A stretch of DNA of 64,000 bases from contig JAFIFW010000010.1 in assembly GCA_020831825.1 (NCBI GenBank), positions 49,243-113,242 on the forward strand. Direction: 5' to 3'. Under the pieces are notes generated by a model. It worked only from the letters and a program-made list of their open reading frames with translations. It searched no databases and was not told the origin of the DNA. Origin of the DNA: Methylophaga sp. (GTDB lineage Bacteria > Pseudomonadota > Gammaproteobacteria > Nitrosococcales > Methylophagaceae). Shown piece by piece: positions 11,436 through 20,640 of the stretch. The translations under genes were made by a program, and so were the position numbers. Every line of letters starts with the position of its first letter. The first letter of the stretch is position 1.

Positions 11436-13871
11436 TTACCCCTTGAACATTCGGCTGATTCTTGCCGCATTTCCTATGACCACCAGAGAACTTATAGGCA
11501 TGGTAATGGCAGCCACCAGGGGACTCACCAGAGCCATCATTGCCAGAGGCACCATGATGACGTTATAGGTAAATGACAGAACAATATTCTGCCGAATCGT
11601 TTTGAGCGTCCGTTTGGCAAGTCTGCGCGACGCGTCAACCTGAATCAGCTCATTGTGTGAAAGAACAATATCAGCACTCTCTATCGACACATCAGTACCT
11701 GATGCCAGAGCAATGCCAATATCTGACTGTATCAGTGCAGGGGAGTCATTAATCCCATCGCCCACCATGGCAACCACTTCGCCCTGCTCCTGAAGTTGAC
11801 GAATCACCGCAGACTTATCCTGTGGCAAAACCTGTGCACGGCGCTCAACATTGCCAAAACGCGCTGTCACAGCATCCACTACTGCCTGTCTATCGCCACT
11901 CAATACTGTAATCGCAATGCCTTGTGCTTTTAATGCATCGATGAGTTGCTGTGCATCATGGCGTAGAGTATCTTCAACGCCAATCAACCCTGTCACCTTG
12001 CCATCAACAGCCACAAACACGCAAGTTACACCGGCTTTTTCATATGCAGACTGCTTCTCAGTGACCGACTCTGACACATCGATACTTTGCATCGCAAGCC
12101 ATTCCCGGGTACCGACAATCACCGATTGATTGGCTACCAAACAGCTAACACCCCGACCAGGCGTTGCGGAAAAACTTGTCGTCTCCTTCAATGAAACGTC
12201 ACGCTGTTCTGCTAAACTGACAATAGCCCTGGCAATGGAATGTTCAGAGTTTTGCTCGGCAGATGCGGCCAATTCAAGTAGCTGTGGCTCTGGCATATCC
12301 GACAGTGACTCTATTTTTACAACACGAAGCTTGCCTTCAGTCAAAGTGCCGGTTTTATCAAAAACAAAATGTGTTGCTCCGGAGAGCCGTTCCAGCACTG
12401 CACCGTGCTTGACTAAAATACCCCGTGTTGCCCCAACTCCGGTGGCAACAGCAATCGACATCGGTGTCGCCATGCCAAAAGCGCAAGGACAGGTGATGAC
12501 CATCACAGACGCAGCCGCCAATAATGCAATGGCAAAGTCATATTGCACCCAATAAACAAATGTCAGTGTCGCAAGCGTTAAGGTAACCAGTACAAACCAG
12601 GGCACTATTCGGTCTGCCGTGGACTGCAATGGCGATTTGGAGGCCTGGGCTTCGTCCATCATGGCAACAATTTTCGCCAGCATCGTACCTCTAACGACAA
12701 ATTCCGCTCGAACCTTGAACGCACCTTCACCGTTCAAGGTGCCTGCAACGACCTTGTCGTTGACCGATTTGGCGACTGGCACTGACTCACCACTCAGCAT
12801 CGATTCATCAACCGCGCTCTCGCCTTCCTCAATGTATCCATCAACCGGAATTTTTTCTCCCGGACGAACCAGTAACAGATCGCCAGGAACAACTGAGCGT
12901 ATTGGCAAAATTGCCGTAGTGCCATCTTCTCGAACCACCGTCGCCAGCTTGGGCTGCAACTCAAGCATGCGTCTTGTTGCCGACAGCGCATTCCGCTTGG
13001 AAATAGCTTCCAGATAACGTCCGACCAGTATCACAAACAGAAAGTTAACGACTGTATCGAAATACACCTCACCGGCCGTCGAACCGGATACCGTGATATA
13101 AACGGAATATAAGTAGGTTACCGTCGCGCCAATGGCAATCGGCAGATCCATCGTGAGATAGGCACTTCTCAGACCGACAATTGCGTTTCTGAAAAATGGA
13201 TAGCCTGAATAGAGCAATGTGGGTGTCGCAATAGCAAATCCGACCCAGTGAAACCAGTGTCTGAATTCATCCTGAGCCGCCCCGGTATACAGTGCGATGG
13301 AAACCCAAAGGATATTCATCATTGCAAATCCGGCAAAAGCCATCCGATAAACCAGGCTGCGATGACGTTTTGCTAATGCACCTTCTGCAGTTTCAGGATC
13401 AAAAGGCACTGCGGCGTAGCCAATCTGGGCCAACTTGCCCAGTACAGCAGATAGTGATGTTTTGTTGTTATCCCAGCGCAGACGCAAACGCTTGGCTGTC
13501 AAATTTACATCAGCAGCATCTACCCCTGCTTGCTTAGCAAGAGCATGTTCAATCAGCCAGACGCAGGCAGCGCAGTGTATTCCTTCGACCAGCAGATTGA
13601 TGGTGCGATGCTGCTGCATGCCATCAACATAATCAGATTGCACTTCATCCAGATCATAAGCTGCGAGTTCTTGAGGAATATCAGGCGGAGGTGCCAGTAA
13701 TTCTCCACCAGGCGTTTTCTGATAAAAACTTTCAAGCCCGGCATCGTGGATAGACTGGCACACCGACTTGCAGCCATGGCAGCAAAAATTTCTGGATTCA
13801 CCTCCAAGTACGGCATGAAAAACACCTGGCGTGGTGACCGGGAGTCCACAGTGATAACAGGATTCTGACAA
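11436..13871 (-). CDS. ccoI: Copper-transporting P1B-type ATPase for cbb3 oxidase assembly
   Basis: 811-residue CopA2/FixI ATPase that exports copper needed to build cbb3 oxidase. The N-terminal region carries a cysteine-rich segment (CYHCGLPV, later [10 protein letters not shown]), then an HMA-type [13 protein letters not shown] motif. The ATPase signatures are all present: the TGE-equivalent MLSGESVPV, the membrane copper motif [10 protein letters not shown], the phosphorylation loop DKTGTLTEG, and [10 protein letters not shown]. The only in-frame start after the ccoH stop is a TTG at 13871, so this gene uses a rare start with a weak ribosome site, which suggests low expression. Confidence 0.95.
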   Translation of the reverse strand: MSESCYHCGLPVTTPGVFHAVLGGESRNFCCHGCKSVCQSIHDAGLESFYQKTPGGELLAPPPDIPQELAAYDLDEVQSDYVDGMQQHRTINLLVEGIHCAACVWLIEHALAKQAGVDAADVNLTAKRLRLRWDNNKTSLSAVLGKLAQIGYAAVPFDPETAEGALAKRHRSLVYRMAFAGFAMMNILWVSIALYTGAAQDEFRHWFHWVGFAIATPTLLYSGYPFFRNAIVGLRSAYLTMDLPIAIGATVTYLYSVYITVSGSTAGEVYFDTVVNFLFVILVGRYLEAISKRNALSATRRMLELQPKLATVVREDGTTAILPIRSVVPGDLLLVRPGEKIPVDGYIEEGESAVDESMLSGESVPVAKSVNDKVVAGTLNGEGAFKVRAEFVVRGTMLAKIVAMMDEAQASKSPLQSTADRIVPWFVLVTLTLATLTFVYWVQYDFAIALLAAASVMVITCPCAFGMATPMSIAVATGVGATRGILVKHGAVLERLSGATHFVFDKTGTLTEGKLRVVKIESLSDMPEPQLLELAASAEQNSEHSIARAIVSLAEQRDVSLKETTSFSATPGRGVSCLVANQSVIVGTREWLAMQSIDVSESVTEKQSAYEKAGVTCVFVAVDGKVTGLIGVEDTLRHDAQQLIDALKAQGIAITVLSGDRQAVVDAVTARFGNVERRAQVLPQDKSAVIRQLQEQGEVVAMVGDGINDSPALIQSDIGIALASGTDVSIESADIVLSHNELIQVDASRRLAKRTLKTIRQNIVLSFTYNVIMVPLAMMALVSPLVAAITMPISSLVVIGNAARISRMFKG

Positions 13872-13937
13872 AACGTTAAGTCTGCTTTTGGATGCAGTTA
13901 AACGCAGCCATTCATGCTGCGTTGATGCAGATTGAAA

Positions 13938-14450
13938 TTAGTCTTGGCGCGAAATAAACATTCTGCGTGTAATGGCAAACTCGTCTTCGCCACGACGCGC
14001 TTCAACAATAATGTCCCAATTGCCCGGCAAATGAAAATTAATATCTGCGGCGTAAACACCATTTTCTGCGGCGTGCATGCTGACTGAGAAGTCTTCTCGT
14101 GCATCAGATGGACGATAAGCAAACAGTTCAACAGTATCAAGTTGCATTGACTCACCTTCCTTGTTCTGAATCAATACTTCCCAGCGCTGCTCAACACCTG
14201 TTTGGCTGTCAACAGGTGCCATGATAAGGCCTGACCAGCCTAATTCACGTTCGCGCGCAAGTCGTTCCTGCATCTCATCATAAGTGCGGCCACGCTCATA
14301 AAAATTTTCCAGTACAAGGTTGGGTGGCGAAGAGAATGCTTGATAGACGAAGATGATATTCATGGTCACAAACGTGCATAAAAATGCCAATCCAGCCCAC
14401 ACCCAAGGGTTCTTTAATGCTTCACTATTTTTTTGCGAAATATTCATCAT
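13938..14450 (-). CDS. ccoH: cbb3 oxidase accessory protein CcoH
   Basis: 170-residue FixH family protein involved in cbb3 oxidase maturation and stability. It has one N-terminal transmembrane helix (about residues 14-36, NPWVWAGLAFLCTFVTMNI) and a periplasmic beta-rich domain. The family's membrane-proximal segment NFYERGRTYDEMQERLARE is present, and the fold ends in INFHLPGNWDIIVEARRGED. It lies 9 nt after ccoG and before ccoI, in the standard G-H-I-S order. The start codons ATG ATG at 14450 and 14447 are adjacent. Confidence 0.93.
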   Translation of the reverse strand: MMNISQKNSEALKNPWVWAGLAFLCTFVTMNIIFVYQAFSSPPNLVLENFYERGRTYDEMQERLARERELGWSGLIMAPVDSQTGVEQRWEVLIQNKEGESMQLDTVELFAYRPSDAREDFSVSMHAAENGVYAADINFHLPGNWDIIVEARRGEDEFAITRRMFISRQD

Positions 14451-14459
14451 TCAAATAAC

Positions 14460-15881
14460 TCAGTTCGGCCCCATAAACATACTTTCATAGCGGATTTGAA
14501 TATCCGGCCCATTGATAACATCCGCTGTAAAAACAAGCGGGGAGATCGCTTGATTGACAGCATCTTCCTCAACCCTGACAAATGCAGTGAGCTGATTAAT
14601 TCGACCGGGCTCAATATGAACAAGATCATCCAGACCATGCAAAGTTGCCCCTTCAAGCCCACTAATACGATACTGCACTTCTATAGGATGTTGTGTTTTG
14701 TTAAGCAGGCGCAGTGTGTATTTGTTCTGTATAGAACCGTCGCTGAGCTGAACAAATAGCGGCTGACGCTCAGGTACCACATGAAACTCTGTTGGCGACA
14801 GATTCATGAACCCATAAACAACACCTCCAAAAGAGATCATCAGAATAAGCCCATAAATCATCACACGAGGTCGCTTGAATACAGGTGCTGAATCATGGTT
14901 GTGATGCAGCTCTTTATATGAGGCATACCGAACCAGACCTTTCGGTTGATTGGTTTTTTCCATGATAGTGTCACAAGCGTCAATACACATGCCGCAGGTA
15001 ATACACCCCTCCTGCTGCCCTTTACGAATATCGATACCGGTAGGACACACGGCCACACACATACGGCAATCGATACAACTACCCTTGCCACTATCCAGCT
15101 GCCCTTTCTTAAGCTTGCCTCTTGGCTCTCCACGCTCAGCATCATAGGCCGGAAGCAGCGTATCCTGATCATACATTACACTCTGTAATCGTGCGTATGG
15201 GCACAGCCAGAAACAAACCTGCTCACGCATGAAACCAGCAAAAACATATGTTCCGGCAGTAAACATCGCCAGCACAATCCAGGCAGGCATTGCCGCCTGT
15301 AAAGTGAAATAATCTTTCCAGAGCTGGAAGGCATCAGTGAACCAGGCAGCAAATGACAAACCTGTAAGCATGGCAATGATCAGCCATAACGAATGCTTGA
15401 GAGTAATTCGACCTATTTTTTCAGCAGACAATGGCGCCGATTTGAACTTCATGGCTTTCTGTGGCGTATCGCCTTCAAGTCGAGTTTCTATCCAGGTGTA
15501 GACATCAGTCCAGACAGTCTGAAAACAAAAATATCCACAAAAAACTCGGCCAGCGATACTGGTGACGGCTGCCAATAGAATGGCGAAAAACAACAAGGTC
15601 AGCGATAGCATCCAGATATCTTGCGGATAAACAGTCACGTTAAAAAAGTGAAACTGCCTGTTGGGAATGTCGAACAATACTGCTTGCTGGCCATCCCAGC
15701 GAACATATGGTCCAAGAAAATAAATCAGCCACACCGACATCCCAAACCATTTCAGATTTCGAAAACGGCCTGTCATGCGCTTGGCGACGACCTTGTTGCC
15801 ACCCGCATTGACATCCCAGTCAGAAACATCTTCGTATATGTCGATAGTGCTGATACTCGACTTGTTCTCAGGATCTGTCAC
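14460..15881 (-). CDS. ccoG: cbb3 oxidase assembly iron-sulfur protein CcoG
   Basis: 473-residue RdxA/FixG membrane ferredoxin-like protein, proposed to reduce copper for the oxidase. Several transmembrane helices fill the N-terminal half. Two [4Fe-4S] motifs follow (CIDCRMCVAVCPTGID and CITCGMCIDACD), then an immunoglobulin-like periplasmic C-terminal domain. The frame opens at a TTG at 15914, but that codon touches a good TATAAT box. I therefore chose the GTG at 15881, which has GAGG upstream. It is the first gene of ccoGHIS and is convergent with nothing; its promoter follows the terminator of ccoNOQP. Confidence 0.94.
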   Translation of the reverse strand: MTDPENKSSISTIDIYEDVSDWDVNAGGNKVVAKRMTGRFRNLKWFGMSVWLIYFLGPYVRWDGQQAVLFDIPNRQFHFFNVTVYPQDIWMLSLTLLFFAILLAAVTSIAGRVFCGYFCFQTVWTDVYTWIETRLEGDTPQKAMKFKSAPLSAEKIGRITLKHSLWLIIAMLTGLSFAAWFTDAFQLWKDYFTLQAAMPAWIVLAMFTAGTYVFAGFMREQVCFWLCPYARLQSVMYDQDTLLPAYDAERGEPRGKLKKGQLDSGKGSCIDCRMCVAVCPTGIDIRKGQQEGCITCGMCIDACDTIMEKTNQPKGLVRYASYKELHHNHDSAPVFKRPRVMIYGLILMISFGGVVYGFMNLSPTEFHVVPERQPLFVQLSDGSIQNKYTLRLLNKTQHPIEVQYRISGLEGATLHGLDDLVHIEPGRINQLTAFVRVEEDAVNQAISPLVFTADVINGPDIQIRYESMFMGPN

Positions 15882-15913
15882 AAACGTCGCCTCGCAAAGC
15901 CTTAACCAGCTCA

Positions 15914-15919
15914 ATTATA
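15914..15919 (-). promoter_or_regulatory. -10 element of a ccoG promoter
   Basis: Reading on the minus strand, TGCTATAAT is an extended -10 box, 33-38 nt upstream of the GTG start of ccoG. A transcript would begin near 15907 and leave a leader of about 25 nt. The -35 region is weak, and I found no good FNR box next to it. Confidence 0.6.
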
Positions 15920-15960
15920 GCATTTTGGGAGTAATTTTTTACATTTACAACAATCAGATA

Positions 15961-15990
15961 CAGAAAAACCGACCATGGTCGGTTTTTCTG
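15961..15990 (-). terminator. Perfect 30-nt inverted repeat, terminator after the ccoNOQP group
   Basis: The 30 bases form a complete palindrome (14-nt arms CAGAAAAACCGACC and its complement around AT) with an A/T-rich outer part giving a U-tract on either strand. It sits between the small ORF after ccoP and the ccoG promoter, and so most likely ends the oxidase transcript. Confidence 0.8.
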
Positions 15991-16008
15991 TAATTTTTGG
16001 TAAGGACA

Positions 16009-16128
16009 TTAATCGTCGGACTGCGTTTCATCCATTTTTTTGACAACTTCATACACAATGTAGCCAAACACAAGAATGGTGATCAACACTCCGACAATTG
16101 AAGCAATCACAACAGCATCTAATCCCAT
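16009..16128 (-). CDS. 39-residue single-helix membrane peptide, candidate CcoM-type oxidase subunit
   Basis: A short ORF lies 74 nt after ccoP in the same direction. It starts with MGLDAVVIASIVGVL, continues with one predicted helix of about 22 residues, and ends in YEVVKKMDETQSDD. An AGGAGA ribosome site lies 7 nt before the ATG. It reads like a small oxidase subunit: a short N-tail, one transmembrane helix, and a basic then acidic tail. CcoM of Pseudomonas stutzeri cbb3 oxidase is a similar-sized single-helix subunit, so that is my candidate. The homology is inferred from size, topology and place, not from alignment. It is too short for most gene finders. Confidence 0.7.
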   Translation of the reverse strand: MGLDAVVIASIVGVLITILVFGYIVYEVVKKMDETQSDD

Positions 16129-16202
16129 AACACTCTCCTGGTAGATTTTCTTATTAATCGCGCTAGCCCGGCCATGTCACATGGCGCGTATATGAACGTC
16201 GA

Positions 16203-17135
16203 TTACTGTCCACCACCAAACTGGTGAACGAATACAGCCAGTTTCTTGATTTCAGTTTCCGTCAGACGCTCGGTTTCGGTACCGTCAAAGTAATCTTCAG
16301 GGTCATCACCGAATTCTTCTGCTTCCAGCTTGACCGCCAAGCGTTCGTTGAAGGCAGGCATGATAGCGATACGAGTACGAGGGTCACTGGCATCGTTGAC
16401 GCCGTGCATGATAGTTCTGCGGACTTCATCAGGCTCGCCGGAGAAACGCCAAATTCTATCTGTCAGATTTGGAGCGCCGAGCATTTGATTACCTTTGCCA
16501 TCAGCACCGTGACAGGCGAAACAGCCTTTCTCGTTGTAGAGCTTCCAGCCAGCCTCTGTTGCCTCGCCATTTGAAGCATCAATAACAAATTTGACCAATT
16601 TGTCAGTTTCCTCTTCAGTCAGCAGATTCGCATGCGCTGGCATCATTCCGGCACGTCCTCCTGCAAGGGTTTCAACAATCTTGTCTATGGTACCGCCAAA
16701 GAGCCAATCGTCATTATTCAGAATAGGATAGCCAGAACCAGGTACGGGTTGACCACCAACGCCGTGACAAGCAGCACAGTTATCACCATAAAGTACTCTG
16801 GTTGAAGCAATGACATAGTTGCGCATTTCATCATCTTCCAGAATTTCCTGCGCGGTCATCTCTGCCAATCGATCCTCGAAGGGAGCACGTACTGCCTGAA
16901 TTTCCTCAAGACCGCGATGATATTCCTTTATCTGCGTCCAACCCAGTAGCCCTTTAGTGCTGCCAGTCACCAGCGGAATTGAAGGATAGAGTATGAAATA
17001 AACCAATACAAACAAGCCACTCAAGTACAGCGAGATGGTCCACCAGCGCGGTGGTGGATTTTCCAGTTCACGGATACCATCCCATTCATGCCCAGTATCC
17101 GACACCTCATTTGGGTTATTCTTGTTATCTGACAT
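16203..17135 (-). CDS. ccoP: cbb3 oxidase diheme cytochrome c subunit
   Basis: 310-residue CcoP/FixP. An N-terminal membrane anchor (about residues 34-52, PPPRWWTISLYLSGLFVLVY) is followed by two cytochrome c domains with heme motifs CAACH (DNCAACHGVGG) and CFACH (KGCFACHGADG). Methionine ligands are expected in GMMPAH and IMPAF. It passes electrons to CcoO and CcoN. I chose the ATG at 17135 (MSDNKNN), which has GGAG upstream, over an upstream in-frame start at 17165. It overlaps the ccoQ end by 11 nt. The short gene at 16009 follows. Confidence 0.96.
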   Translation of the reverse strand: MSDNKNNPNEVSDTGHEWDGIRELENPPPRWWTISLYLSGLFVLVYFILYPSIPLVTGSTKGLLGWTQIKEYHRGLEEIQAVRAPFEDRLAEMTAQEILEDDEMRNYVIASTRVLYGDNCAACHGVGGQPVPGSGYPILNNDDWLFGGTIDKIVETLAGGRAGMMPAHANLLTEEETDKLVKFVIDASNGEATEAGWKLYNEKGCFACHGADGKGNQMLGAPNLTDRIWRFSGEPDEVRRTIMHGVNDASDPRTRIAIMPAFNERLAVKLEAEEFGDDPEDYFDGTETERLTETEIKKLAVFVHQFGGGQ

Positions 17136-17337
17136 CTTTGTTCTCCGCTTCTGTCTCATCTTCATGCAATGGCATTGTGCGGTGAGACTCTAGTTTCTCT
17201 TTGTTTTTCGGACGCAATGCCCAGAAGTACATACCAAACATCAAAATAAATATGACAATTGTCAGCAGCAAACCGAACCAATCAGTAGCAGTCATGTTTG
17301 CCCAGTCAGTATGAAAGTACTCAGCAAGTTTACTCAC
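17125..17337 (-). CDS. ccoQ: cbb3 oxidase small subunit CcoQ
   Basis: 70-residue CcoQ/FixQ with one transmembrane helix (about residues 20-41, [20 protein letters not shown]) followed by RPKNKEK, the usual stop-transfer pattern, and an acidic tail. It stabilises the oxidase and its assembly with CcoP. The start is a GTG overlapping the last codons of ccoO by 8 nt, with AGGG upstream. An internal ATG at residue 15 (17295) would give a shorter, more typical CcoQ and cannot be excluded. Confidence 0.93.
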   Translation of the reverse strand: MSKLAEYFHTDWANMTATDWFGLLLTIVIFILMFGMYFWALRPKNKEKLESHRTMPLHEDETEAENKDVR

Positions 17338-18010
17338 GGTAGTCCCTGCCAGGTTCGAACTGAATCATAGTACCCAGCACCTGCAGATATGCCACCAGGG
17401 CTTCCATTTCTGTTTTTCCATCAACTGCTTCGGCAGCGCCTCTGATATCGTCATCGGTATATGGCACACCCAGGACACGCATCGCTCTTACTCGGCGCTC
17501 GATTCTTTCTCCATCAACAGTTCTGTTATCCAGCCATGGATAAGCGGGCATGATGGAGTCAGGCACGACAGAACGTGGATCTCGAAGATGCTGTGCCTGC
17601 CACTCGTCTGAGTATTTACCGCCAACTCGAGCAAGATCAGGACCAGTACGTTTAGAACCCCACTGGAAAGGATGGTCATATCTGGACTCAACCGCCAGTG
17701 AATAGTGTCCGTATCGATCTTTCTCGTCACGGAAAGGTCGGATCATTTGTGAATGACACAGATAACAACCTTCACGCTGATAAATATCACGACCCGCTAA
17801 CTCGAGTGCAGTGTAGGGTCTGACACCCTGAAGCTCTTCGTATTCAGGAAACACCTGATCCTCAAAGGTCGTTTGCAGATAGAACAGCGGTACGATTTGA
17901 ACAATACCGCCAACTGATACTACCAGCGCAGTAGCCAGCATCAGACCCCAGACATTTTGCTCCAGTCGCTCTTGCAGACTGATGCGTTTATTACCCTTTG
18001 GATTCGCCAT
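17330..18010 (-). CDS. ccoO: cbb3 oxidase monoheme cytochrome c subunit
   Basis: 226-residue CcoO/FixO. An N-terminal transmembrane anchor (about 19-40, [19 protein letters not shown]) is followed by one heme c motif CYLCH in [14 protein letters not shown]. The family signature [26 protein letters not shown] and the ligand region SIMPAYPW are intact. I chose the ATG at 18010 (MANPKGN), which has AAGGAG at 8 nt. The longer frame to 18070 runs into ccoN. It lies 10 nt after ccoN. Confidence 0.96.
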   Translation of the reverse strand: MANPKGNKRISLQERLEQNVWGLMLATALVVSVGGIVQIVPLFYLQTTFEDQVFPEYEELQGVRPYTALELAGRDIYQREGCYLCHSQMIRPFRDEKDRYGHYSLAVESRYDHPFQWGSKRTGPDLARVGGKYSDEWQAQHLRDPRSVVPDSIMPAYPWLDNRTVDGERIERRVRAMRVLGVPYTDDDIRGAAEAVDGKTEMEALVAYLQVLGTMIQFEPGRDYRE

Positions 18011-18020
18011 TTCAGTCTCC

Positions 18021-19445
18021 TTATATGTTTGCAGCAATAGCCATTTCAGGCGAAGGATTTGCCTTCGCACGACGGATTGTGACGGTCACGTTAAACAGCA
18101 TCACAACAGCACCGAGGAAGAAAATCAGGCCACCAATAGTGCGCATTACGTAATAAGGATGCATTTGTACCATTGACTCAACAAATGTATAAGCGAGATT
18201 ACCGTACTCATCATATGCACGCCACATCAGGCCTTGCATGATGCCCGCGACCCACATAGCGGTGATATAGATGGCCGTACCAATAGTTGCCATCCAGAAA
18301 TGCAGATTCACCAGTTTCACTGAGTACATTTTTGTGCCATACATGCGTTCGACCATGTGGTAAAGCGCGCCGATAGACACCATTGCTACCCAGCCAAGCG
18401 CACCAGAGTGAACGTGACCGATAGTCCAGTCGGTATAGTGAGACAAGGCATTAACTGTTTTCGAGGACATGATCGGACCTTCGAATGTCGCCATTGCGTA
18501 GAACGCCAAGGAAACGATCAAGAAGCGCAGGATATAGTCAGTGCGTAATTTGTCCCATGCACCACTCAGGGTAAACAGACCATTCAACGCACCACCCCAA
18601 GATGGAATAATCATAGCCAAAGAGATTGCCGCCCCCAGTGAGCCAGTCCAGTCTGGCAATGCTGTGTACTGTAAGTGATGTGCGCCCAGCCAGACATAAC
18701 CAAACACCAGCGCCCAAAAGTGAATTACTGAAAGACGGTAGGAATAGATAGGACGATTAGCCTGTTTGGGGACGAAGTAATACATGATGCCCAAGAAACC
18801 AGCCGTCAGGAAGAAACCTACAGCATTATGGCCATACCACCACTGAATCATCGCGTCCTGAACGCCAGAGAAAATCGAATACGACTTCCACAGCTCGACA
18901 GGAATGGCCAAGCTATTGATAACGTGCAGATAAGTGATCATGACCATCATCGCCAGGAAGAACCAATTGGCAACGTAGATATGTGACACCTTACGCATGG
19001 TCAGCGTCATGATGAAGTTGATGGTAAATGCCAACCAGACAACGGCGATCAGAATGTCAAGCGGCCATTCCAGCTCGGCATACTCTTTGGATTGAGTCAG
19101 ACCAAGTGGCAGTGTAATAACTGCACCCAGCATGACCAGATTCCAACCCCAAAAGGTGAACCAAGCCATCTTGTCACTCCAGATTCTCACGCCTGAAGTA
19201 CGCTGTACCACGTAGAAAGCAGTCGCCATCAGCGTCGAGCCACCGAAGGCGAATATCACCACATTGGTGTGCAAGGGTCTGAGTCGACCGAAGCTGATGT
19301 AGGGGTTTTCAAAGTTCATTACAGGCCAGGCAAGTTGTGATGCGATCATCACCCCGATACCTGTGCCAATTACCAGGTAAATGACTGCCATGTAGGCAAA
19401 CCATTTCACCACGTCGTAGTTATATTGTTGTTGTTCCGCTTGCAT
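18021..19445 (-). CDS. ccoN: cbb3 oxidase catalytic subunit I
   Basis: 474-residue heme-copper oxidase subunit with twelve expected membrane helices. It reduces oxygen to water at low oxygen. Recognisable CcoN segments include [17 protein letters not shown] with a heme ligand histidine, [17 protein letters not shown] with the CuB site and the histidine-tyrosine pair, and [12 protein letters not shown] near the end. I chose the ATG at 19445 (MQAEQQQY) because AAGGTG lies 9-10 nt upstream. A GTG at 19454 would sit on that site. It heads ccoNOQP behind an FNR box about 155 nt upstream. Confidence 0.97.
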   Translation of the reverse strand: MQAEQQQYNYDVVKWFAYMAVIYLVIGTGIGVMIASQLAWPVMNFENPYISFGRLRPLHTNVVIFAFGGSTLMATAFYVVQRTSGVRIWSDKMAWFTFWGWNLVMLGAVITLPLGLTQSKEYAELEWPLDILIAVVWLAFTINFIMTLTMRKVSHIYVANWFFLAMMVMITYLHVINSLAIPVELWKSYSIFSGVQDAMIQWWYGHNAVGFFLTAGFLGIMYYFVPKQANRPIYSYRLSVIHFWALVFGYVWLGAHHLQYTALPDWTGSLGAAISLAMIIPSWGGALNGLFTLSGAWDKLRTDYILRFLIVSLAFYAMATFEGPIMSSKTVNALSHYTDWTIGHVHSGALGWVAMVSIGALYHMVERMYGTKMYSVKLVNLHFWMATIGTAIYITAMWVAGIMQGLMWRAYDEYGNLAYTFVESMVQMHPYYVMRTIGGLIFFLGAVVMLFNVTVTIRRAKANPSPEMAIAANI

Positions 19446-19812
19446 AGCGACCACACCTTCTTAACGTGAATAATTTCTCTCTCAACTCTTACAGACTTAA
19501 TCCCAAAGCAAGAAGCAGGATTCGTTTCATCGCACCCACGAATTAAGCCACCATCGAATTTTACATCAAAATGACTGACTCGTTGGCTTTCGAAGTATTG
19601 ATCTGGATCAATAACATCTGCATATCACCAAGCAGATATGCCAATTGCCCTAATGAGTGCGTGTAAGGATTTTCCTGATATGACTTTGCACGGTCAAGTT
19701 TAGCAGGAAAACATGTCACGCAATGCTCCCTTATTCACTTTAAAATCATTAAGTTAAACGTTCCACTCGAATCTGACTCTACCGGTCAACCACGGTATTA
19801 GCCGCATATCGA
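19446..19812. other. Gene-free region upstream of ccoN
   Basis: About 367 nt separate ccoN from the Mth938-like gene, both on the minus strand. It holds the FNR/ANR box at 19598-19611 and an A/T-rich stretch. I see no ORF, RNA gene or convincing terminator for the upstream gene, and no clear -10 box could be fixed. Confidence 0.6.
19598..19611 (-). promoter_or_regulatory. Perfect FNR/ANR box upstream of ccoN
   Basis: TTGATCTGGATCAA matches the TTGAT-N4-ATCAA consensus at every fixed position. It is centred about 160 nt before the ccoN start. Such a site would switch on ccoNOQP when oxygen falls. Confidence 0.9.
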
Positions 19813-20208
19813 CTAGTTCAGTTTATGGGAATTAACCAACAGCGCCACTTTTCGTTGATCTTGTTGGAGCAGATTAAATGTCCTGCATGCAGGCCCTAAT
19901 GTCATCCACTCGGCACTGATATCAAGCGGTGCAAGACTTCGATTGAGGTTTATTTTCTGTCGGAAACTGAGCGATGGATCCACCATCAACAACACTTCTG
20001 ACTGAAGACCTTGCAATATCTTTAACTGTTCACTGTCGAAGTTGCCAGGCTCCGGCACATCGCTACCTGTGATCAGGCTGTCTGGACTGATAAGCAAAGG
20101 AAAGCAAACTTGCTGTGTTTGGTTATTGGGTGTCTGAATAACAATGAAGCCGTCTGAGTAACTACGAATGTGATAACGAGACAGAGCGGCTTCAAGACTT
20201 ATTTTCAT
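19813..20208 (-). CDS. Mth938-like (DUF498) domain protein
   Basis: 131 residues with no signal peptide or membrane helix. I recognise the Mth938/DUF498 fold pattern: an N-terminal strand SDGFIVIQ, a central EVLLMVDPSLSF where the family usually has LLLGTG, and a C-terminal motif ACRTFNLLQQDQRKVALLV, the strongest match (the family reads ACRTYNxLxxExRxVxAAL). Human NDUFAF3, a complex I assembly factor, belongs to this family; the bacterial role is unknown. It lies 14 nt after ihfB, in an operon-like position. The usual LLGTG motif is degenerate here. Confidence 0.8.
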   Translation of the reverse strand: MKISLEAALSRYHIRSYSDGFIVIQTPNNQTQQVCFPLLISPDSLITGSDVPEPGNFDSEQLKILQGLQSEVLLMVDPSLSFRQKINLNRSLAPLDISAEWMTLGPACRTFNLLQQDQRKVALLVNSHKLN

Positions 20209-20222
20209 TCAATTCTAAAAAT

Positions 20223-20513
20223 CTAAAAACCTGCTGAGTCGTTGACGCGATCACGCAACTCCTTGCCAGGTTTGAAATGAGGTACGTATTTTTCTTCTAG
20301 CTTTACGGATTCACCACTTTTGGGGTTACGACCAAGACGTGGCGGACGATGATGCAGCGTAAAACTGCCAAATCCTCTGATTTCGATTCTGTCACCACGT
20401 GACAGGCTCTCGCTCATTTGTTCAAGAATTAACTTCACCGCCAGTTCAACATCACGATAATTCAATAGAGATTGTTTTTCAGAGAGGATTTCTATCAAAT
20501 CAGATTTTGTCAT
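20223..20513 (-). CDS. ihfB: Integration host factor beta subunit
   Basis: 96-residue HU/IHF family DNA-bending protein that pairs with Ihf[42 protein letters not shown] and [16 protein letters not shown] match IHF-beta closely, and the GRNPKSGE arm carries the intercalating proline. I chose the ATG at 20513 by homology. An ATG at 20522 (adding three residues) lies nearer the AGGA site and may be used. It follows rpsA after a hairpin terminator, as in many relatives. Confidence 0.96.
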   Translation of the reverse strand: MTKSDLIEILSEKQSLLNYRDVELAVKLILEQMSESLSRGDRIEIRGFGSFTLHHRPPRLGRNPKSGESVKLEEKYVPHFKPGKELRDRVNDSAGF

Positions 20514-20587
20514 TTTTATCATTTATCCTGGAAATGAAGCGCCATCATCCATGGCGACATGTTCGTGTCATTCCGTTGACTTTCAGA

Positions 20588-20626
20588 GAAAAAATGAGCA
20601 CCCGACCTTGCAGTCAGGTGCCCCTT
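20588..20626 (-). terminator. Terminator after rpsA
   Basis: On the minus strand a GCACC-TGAC stem with a TGCAAG-type loop pairs with a GTCGGGTGC arm, and a TCATTTTTTC tail follows. It lies between rpsA and ihfB, so ihfB may depend on read-through or on its own promoter. Confidence 0.75.
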
Positions 20627-20640
20627 TCAGATGACTGGCC

